Assembly: GCA_016927185.1 (NCBI GenBank)
Contig: JAFGND010000024.1
Coordinates: 1 to 9,680, forward strand
Direction of reading: 5' to 3'
Length of the DNA: 9,680 nt
Source of the DNA: Candidatus Coatesiibacteriota bacterium
GTDB taxonomy: Bacteria; JAFGND01
The position numbers and the translations under genes were made by a program. Of the stretch, positions 6,349 through 9,680 are shown piece by piece (the stretch's first letter is position 1; each line of letters opens with the position of its first letter). Below the pieces are notes generated by a model. The model ran no database searches. It was not told where the DNA came from and saw nothing but the letters and a program-made list of their open reading frames with translations.

Positions 6349-7893
6349 ATGAAATTTCCCAAACATCTTGAGTCAATAAGCCATACAAGAATCTATCCAT
6401 TGTTTTTTTTCATAATGGGATCTCTTGCACGACTATACAAACTTACCTTCTATAGTCTTACAGGAGATGAAATGCTTACAATCAAGCATGGAAGATGGGA
6501 TTTTATTACCTTAATCAATAGAGTGGCATATGTTAATATTCCTGATGCAGATATCGCTCCTCCATTATACTACCTGGTACTCTTTACCTGGTTCAGGCTT
6601 TTTGGCTCAACTGATTTCACTGGAAGATTGTTATCAGCTTTTTTAGGTATTGGTGCTTTAGTAGCGTTATATTATTGGTCAAAAAGCATTTTCTCAAAAA
6701 ATGAAAGATTAATAGCATTAATAATATTTTCTATACATCCATTTCATGTCTGGTACTCACAGGAAATAAGGATGTATGCCTTGATATCATTTCTTGTTAT
6801 CGGATCCTGCTTTTTTCAACTGAAATACCTTAATTCTATGGAGAGAAAAGACCTATTCATCTATTTCTTTTTCACCCTGGCATCTGTTTTTACACAGTAC
6901 TACTACTTCTTTGTCTTGTTTGCCCAGAATTTATGCTTTTTCATTTTCCTGATATTCTACCACAAGGAAGACAATAAACGAAGGATTTTATTCAGCTGGC
7001 TTCTTGGGCAAATACTTCTGGCAACTTGCTTCCTGTTCTGGTTGAAGCCCTTTCTGAATGATTTAAAAGTGCTTGGTACTTCAACCGGATTTCAATATGG
7101 CTTCTCTTTGGCAAATATACCATTTACCTTTTTAAAGGTAGGCTTTTATGCAGTCAGAACATATGTATTGGCAAATTTACCTCTTTATTCTGTTCTTGTT
7201 GCTGCAACATTGTTCTCTATAATTGGTTTTTATCTTCATTATAAAAAAGAGAAAATTGTTCCTTTCAAGATACTTTACTTAGCAATCGTAATTCTATTTC
7301 CCATAGTAAGTTTGTTATCAATTGCTGCGATAAAGAGATTTGCATTCAGACCTCATGCTCTTGTTCTTCTTACTCCTCTTTTCTCATTATTTATCGCCTG
7401 TGGAATAAGCTGCTGGACTAAAAAAATACAATCGGTTTTGATTGTAATTTTCCTGATTTCCTTTTCATATATTTTAATAACCTTGAATTTCGGAAATGAA
7501 TATACAAAACCGAAAATCAAAGATGCCTGTAATTATATCAAAACAAAAGCAGGGAAAGATGCCTTAATAATCAATCTGCCCTTCATGCTTCCGCTTCCAT
7601 CTATAGTTAATTTGCCTGGCTCTTATCAAGTTTGGACTTATTACTTACCTGAATACAAGAATAATTATCTTCCAACTGGAGAGAATGAAATAGAAATAAT
7701 AGATCATATAAGATCTAAATCAGATAAGAGTAATGATTTTTTTGTAACATATCATGATTTCATTTTTGCGAGACCTTATTTAAATAAGGTTCTCTTCAAT
7801 CTGGAAAAAGATCATGATATTGTAGATAAGAAAACATTCGCATCAAAAATTGATGATTTTGATATAATTGTGATTCGTTACAAGAAGAAATAA
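6349..7893 (+). CDS. GT-C membrane glycosyltransferase (family 39/PMT_2-like)
   Basis: This 514-residue protein has about 10-12 membrane segments and a soluble C-terminal part of about 120 residues. Family features are an acidic Asp40-Glu41 pair in the first outer loop after helix 1 (SLTGDEML), PPLYY (71-75), GR-x-x-SAFLG (92-100) and the conserved YSQEIRMYAL (136-145). These are hallmarks of ArnT/PMT_2-type enzymes, which move a sugar from a polyprenyl-phosphate carrier to lipid, protein or glycan on the outer face of the inner membrane. The acidic pair is the expected catalytic site. I start at the ATG at 6349. A GTG at 6310 is in frame but would place the -35 box inside the gene. No real ribosome site precedes 6349. 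The acceptor and sugar are not readable from sequence. The gene is divergent from the hydrolase and upstream of the repeat lipoprotein. Confidence 0.85.
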   Translation: MKFPKHLESISHTRIYPLFFFIMGSLARLYKLTFYSLTGDEMLTIKHGRWDFITLINRVAYVNIPDADIAPPLYYLVLFTWFRLFGSTDFTGRLLSAFLGIGALVALYYWSKSIFSKNERLIALIIFSIHPFHVWYSQEIRMYALISFLVIGSCFFQLKYLNSMERKDLFIYFFFTLASVFTQYYYFFVLFAQNLCFFIFLIFYHKEDNKRRILFSWLLGQILLATCFLFWLKPFLNDLKVLGTSTGFQYGFSLANIPFTFLKVGFYAVRTYVLANLPLYSVLVAATLFSIIGFYLHYKKEKIVPFKILYLAIVILFPIVSLLSIAAIKRFAFRPHALVLLTPLFSLFIACGISCWTKKIQSVLIVIFLISFSYILITLNFGNEYTKPKIKDACNYIKTKAGKDALIINLPFMLPLPSIVNLPGSYQVWTYYLPEYKNNYLPTGENEIEIIDHIRSKSDKSNDFFVTYHDFIFARPYLNKVLFNLEKDHDIVDKKTFASKIDDFDIIVIRYKKK

Positions 7894-7908
7894 AATCTGG
7901 CAATTCTC

Positions 7909-7937
7909 TTGACAAAAAGCTGGCAAGAGATGATAAT
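7909..7937 (+). promoter_or_regulatory. canonical promoter at the repeat lipoprotein start (possibly leaderless)
   Basis: TTGACA (7909-7914), a 17-base spacer and GATAAT (7932-7937) form the best sigma-70-type promoter in the window. The ATG at 7944 follows after six bases, so the predicted first base of the mRNA is at or next to the start codon. The spacer contains an inverted repeat CTCTTG (7906-7911)/CAAGAG (7924-7929) overlapping the -35. Confidence 0.72.
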
Positions 7938-7943
7938 AAGTGC

Positions 7944-9443
7944 ATGAAAAATAAAGGAATCACCCTACTTGCTTCTACTATTTTTTTAATGATTTGCATG
8001 TTTTCATGTGATAATGAATTAGCCGATCCTGATAGGTACGAGACTTCTACTGGGGATAGCGATTCTTTCAAAACAAATCTTGTAATAATAACTCCTCCTG
8101 ATTCAGGAGCATTTGCAGGATATACTTATACGGTAAACTGGGATTACATAAATGTTGACACAGGCAAATACCTCTTGAATCTTTATTATGATGAAGATAA
8201 TAACAAGGAAGAATATAATGGAATAATAGCAGAAAACCTGGATTTGAGAAATAAGACTTTTAAATGGGATATTAGTAATGTCAAACCTGGTTATTATTAT
8301 GTTCTAGGGATCTTGAAACCTAAGACACAATCTACAAATCATGAATTAATGATAAAAGAGATATCAAGACATTGTTCCTTTTTCATGGATGAGTATGATT
8401 ATAGTCCAGGAAAACTGCTGATAACTCGCAATGATGCACCTGTAATAGAGATAACTCATCCAGATACTGGTGCGACAGAAGCAGATATTGAATTCCAAAT
8501 CAGATGGCGCAGCTATGATAAAGAAGCAAATAAATGCCTGGTAGATCTCTACTATGATCTGGACACAAACTCAACAAATGGCTTTATTGATAAAATTGCA
8601 ATGGAAGTGCCTGATACAGGTTCTTTCCTCTGGGATGTTTATAATCTAGCTGAAAGCGATTATTATATTTATGGAGAAATTTACGACAAGGATTTAGGTA
8701 CAAGAAGAAGAATACATAACAATAGAATAAGTTTTGGAAGATCATCGGATTATAGCACTGGAGTAGTAAGGGTTAGGCATGGTTCATCTTCAAGGATCAA
8801 GATTCTTACTCCTCCTGCTGAAGGAGACTATGCAAAGGATTTTTATGAAATACTATGGGAAACTTATCCTGCTAAATATCCTGAATTCTTGATATCACTC
8901 TATTATGATACTGATCAGGATCAATCTAATGGTGTCTCTGGTACAATAGCAGAACTTTTACCAGATACAGGAATGTTCAGGTGGAATTTAGCAAGTATTG
9001 CTAGAGGTAATTATTTCATATTAGGGGTACTTATTGAAGCAAGAACTGGTAAGGTCAGGGAAATAATAAATACGAGATTGAAAGCTGATTTTTCATATAG
9101 TGATGGTATGCTTTATGTTGTTGATAATATGCCACCTACCATGACTTTTATAGCTCCTCCTGAAGAAGGGGCAAGTGCTAGCGAGACATATAGACTGGCA
9201 TGGAGTGCATATGATGAAGAGAGTGATCCTTTTAATATATCATTATACTATGATTTAGATACGCTATCATGGAATGGATTGGGAGATTTGATAGTAGAAA
9301 ACCTGAAAGATGTAGATTACTATGACTGGGATCTAACTGGTGTCCCATGTGGAGTATATTATATTGTTGGCGTCATAGATGATAGTCATTATAGAGCTAT
9401 AGTACATTCAAAAGGAACGCTAACAGTGCTTCCTCTGAAATAA
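7944..9443 (+). CDS. lipoprotein with four tandem beta-sandwich-like repeats
   Basis: This 499-residue protein begins with a lipoprotein signal (hydrophobic 6-20, lipobox MFSC, Cys22). Four repeats of about 100-118 residues follow (about 46-163, 167-277, 284-394 and 399-497). Each has an opening I-x-P-P-x-x-G, a Trp about 18 residues later, a core LYYDxD...NG, a W-(D/N) strand and a closing YY-(I/V)-x-G-(I/V). The first three end in a YS-x-G strand. The DxDxN/D...G segment could bind calcium. The layout resembles Kre9/KNH-like or Ig-like secreted modules, and LYYDTD-type modules are frequent in secreted bacterial proteins. It is probably a surface adhesive or structural protein; no catalytic motif is seen. 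The start is the ATG at 7944, without a ribosome site, just after a good promoter. The preceding gene is the glycosyltransferase, so it could be a glycosylation target, which is only a guess. Confidence 0.82.
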   Translation: MKNKGITLLASTIFLMICMFSCDNELADPDRYETSTGDSDSFKTNLVIITPPDSGAFAGYTYTVNWDYINVDTGKYLLNLYYDEDNNKEEYNGIIAENLDLRNKTFKWDISNVKPGYYYVLGILKPKTQSTNHELMIKEISRHCSFFMDEYDYSPGKLLITRNDAPVIEITHPDTGATEADIEFQIRWRSYDKEANKCLVDLYYDLDTNSTNGFIDKIAMEVPDTGSFLWDVYNLAESDYYIYGEIYDKDLGTRRRIHNNRISFGRSSDYSTGVVRVRHGSSSRIKILTPPAEGDYAKDFYEILWETYPAKYPEFLISLYYDTDQDQSNGVSGTIAELLPDTGMFRWNLASIARGNYFILGVLIEARTGKVREIINTRLKADFSYSDGMLYVVDNMPPTMTFIAPPEEGASASETYRLAWSAYDEESDPFNISLYYDLDTLSWNGLGDLIVENLKDVDYYDWDLTGVPCGVYYIVGVIDDSHYRAIVHSKGTLTVLPLK

Positions 9444-9444
9444 A

Positions 9445-9472
9445 AGAGCCGATATCCCCCAATATCGGCTCT
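9445..9472 (-). terminator. strong hairpin, T-tract only on the minus strand
   Basis: An 11-bp perfect stem pairs 9445-9455 (AGAGCCGATAT) with 9462-9472 (ATATCGGCTCT) around the loop CCCCCA. It begins two bases after the lipoprotein stop. The plus strand has no T-run after it. The minus strand reads TTTTATTT, so it is a classic intrinsic terminator for a leftward transcript and may still stop or stabilise the rightward lipoprotein mRNA. Confidence 0.75.
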
Positions 9473-9485
9473 ATGACAGAAACAT

Positions 9486-9537
9486 CCTCCTATCGCATCA
9501 ATCAATTATCGAAACATAAATCATTCATCATAGGAGG
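9486..9537. repeat. 8-base inverted repeat CCTCCTAT / ATAGGAGG
   Basis: The arms are at 9486-9493 and 9530-9537, separated by 36 bases. Each arm reads AGGAGG outward or inward, so it can mimic a ribosome site on either strand, but no credible gene follows either one. The function is unknown. Confidence 0.4.
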
Positions 9538-9618
9538 CACCTTATATATTAATATCAAAAACTTAAGCATCTTAGTTAAAGCTGATAGCTAAGTGTCGAG
9601 ATAAGAGAAAAACAAGGC

Positions 9619-9673
9619 AATGCGCAGGATATTTGAGGACTTTTGATCTCAAAATGCGCAGGATATTTGAGGA
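9619..9673 (+). repeat. 21-base direct repeat, two copies with 34-base period
   Basis: Copies at 9619-9639 and 9653-9673 are identical over 21 bases (AATGCGCAGG...TTTGAGGA). The 13 bases between them, with one base of the second copy, form a small palindrome TTTTGA-TC-TCAAAA (9641-9654). Read from ATG, each copy encodes MRRIFE, the first copy ending MRRIFEDF-stop. The repeat may continue past the window edge. Confidence 0.8.
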
Positions 9674-9680
9674 GCCATGC

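Larger units (their letters stand above)
9473..9680. other. right-edge intergenic stretch with repeats
   Basis: No gene can be supported. The stretch holds an inverted repeat (9486-9537), a small dyad CTTAG/CTAAG (9571-9593) and two copies of a 21-base direct repeat. A 39-codon plus-strand frame (9473-9592) starts directly at the hairpin base and lacks a ribosome site, so I do not call it. Confidence 0.5.

Noticed and set aside
9473-9592. 39-codon plus-strand ORF starting right after the hairpin (MTETSSYRINQL...)
   Set aside because: No ribosome site or promoter before it and no recognisable domain; it runs through the inverted repeat.
9619-9673. CRISPR array
   Set aside because: Only two 21-base copies with a 13-base gap that is itself palindromic; no spacer-length unique sequence and no cas gene.

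Overview
The window is AT-rich bacterial DNA from what looks like a fermentative or syntrophic anaerobe. The pointers are a clostridial-type 2[4Fe-4S] ferredoxin, a two-subunit oxygen-labile class I fumarase, and a Rex-family redox regulator. Several starts are TTG, the tRNA-His gene does not encode CCA, and the secreted proteins carry repeat modules common in uncultured FCB-group-like lineages. Cloacimonadota or a relative is my best guess, held with low confidence because no phylogenetic marker is present.

Layout. (1) 186-1880: ferredoxin, a strong terminator, then the fumarase alpha and beta subunits (overlapping by 8 bases), closed by a second hairpin terminator. (2) 1952-3334: a polytopic MOP/Wzx-like polysaccharide flippase, probably TTG-started, directly behind that terminator. 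(3) 3390-3464: tRNA-His(GTG). (4) 3465-3773: about 300 bases with only broken coding-like fragments and a possible promoter. (5) 3774-4403: a divergent Rex-family regulator, convergent with (6) 5182-4409, a MORN-repeat lipoprotein on the minus strand. (7) 6267-5317: a membrane-anchored esterase-D-like hydrolase on the minus strand with Cys in place of the nucleophile Ser. It is divergent from (8) 6349-7893, a GT-C (family 39/PMT_2-like) membrane glycosyltransferase, which is followed by (9) 7944-9443, a lipoprotein made of four tandem beta-sandwich-like repeats. (10) 9444-9680: a strong hairpin, an inverted repeat, and a 21-base direct repeat present twice at the window edge.

How the genes fit together. 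The ferredoxin/fumarase/Rex set is central redox metabolism: electron carrying, reversible fumarate-malate interconversion, and a sensor of the NADH/NAD+ type. The flippase, glycosyltransferase, hydrolase and two lipoproteins are all membrane or envelope proteins. They suggest export, sugar transfer and trimming of a surface glycan, although they do not form one operon.

Promoter and translation signals divide the genes into two classes. Ferredoxin, both fumarase subunits and the MORN lipoprotein have strong Shine-Dalgarno sequences. The esterase, glycosyltransferase and repeat lipoprotein have almost none. In the last two a CTTGACA box lies exactly 35 bases upstream of the ATG, which suggests leaderless or near-leaderless mRNAs. 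I found no CRISPR array, insertion sequence, phage gene or clearly new multi-gene system. The most unusual items are the Cys-nucleophile hydrolase, the altered glycine motif in the Rex homologue, the repeat lipoprotein and the terminal direct repeat.
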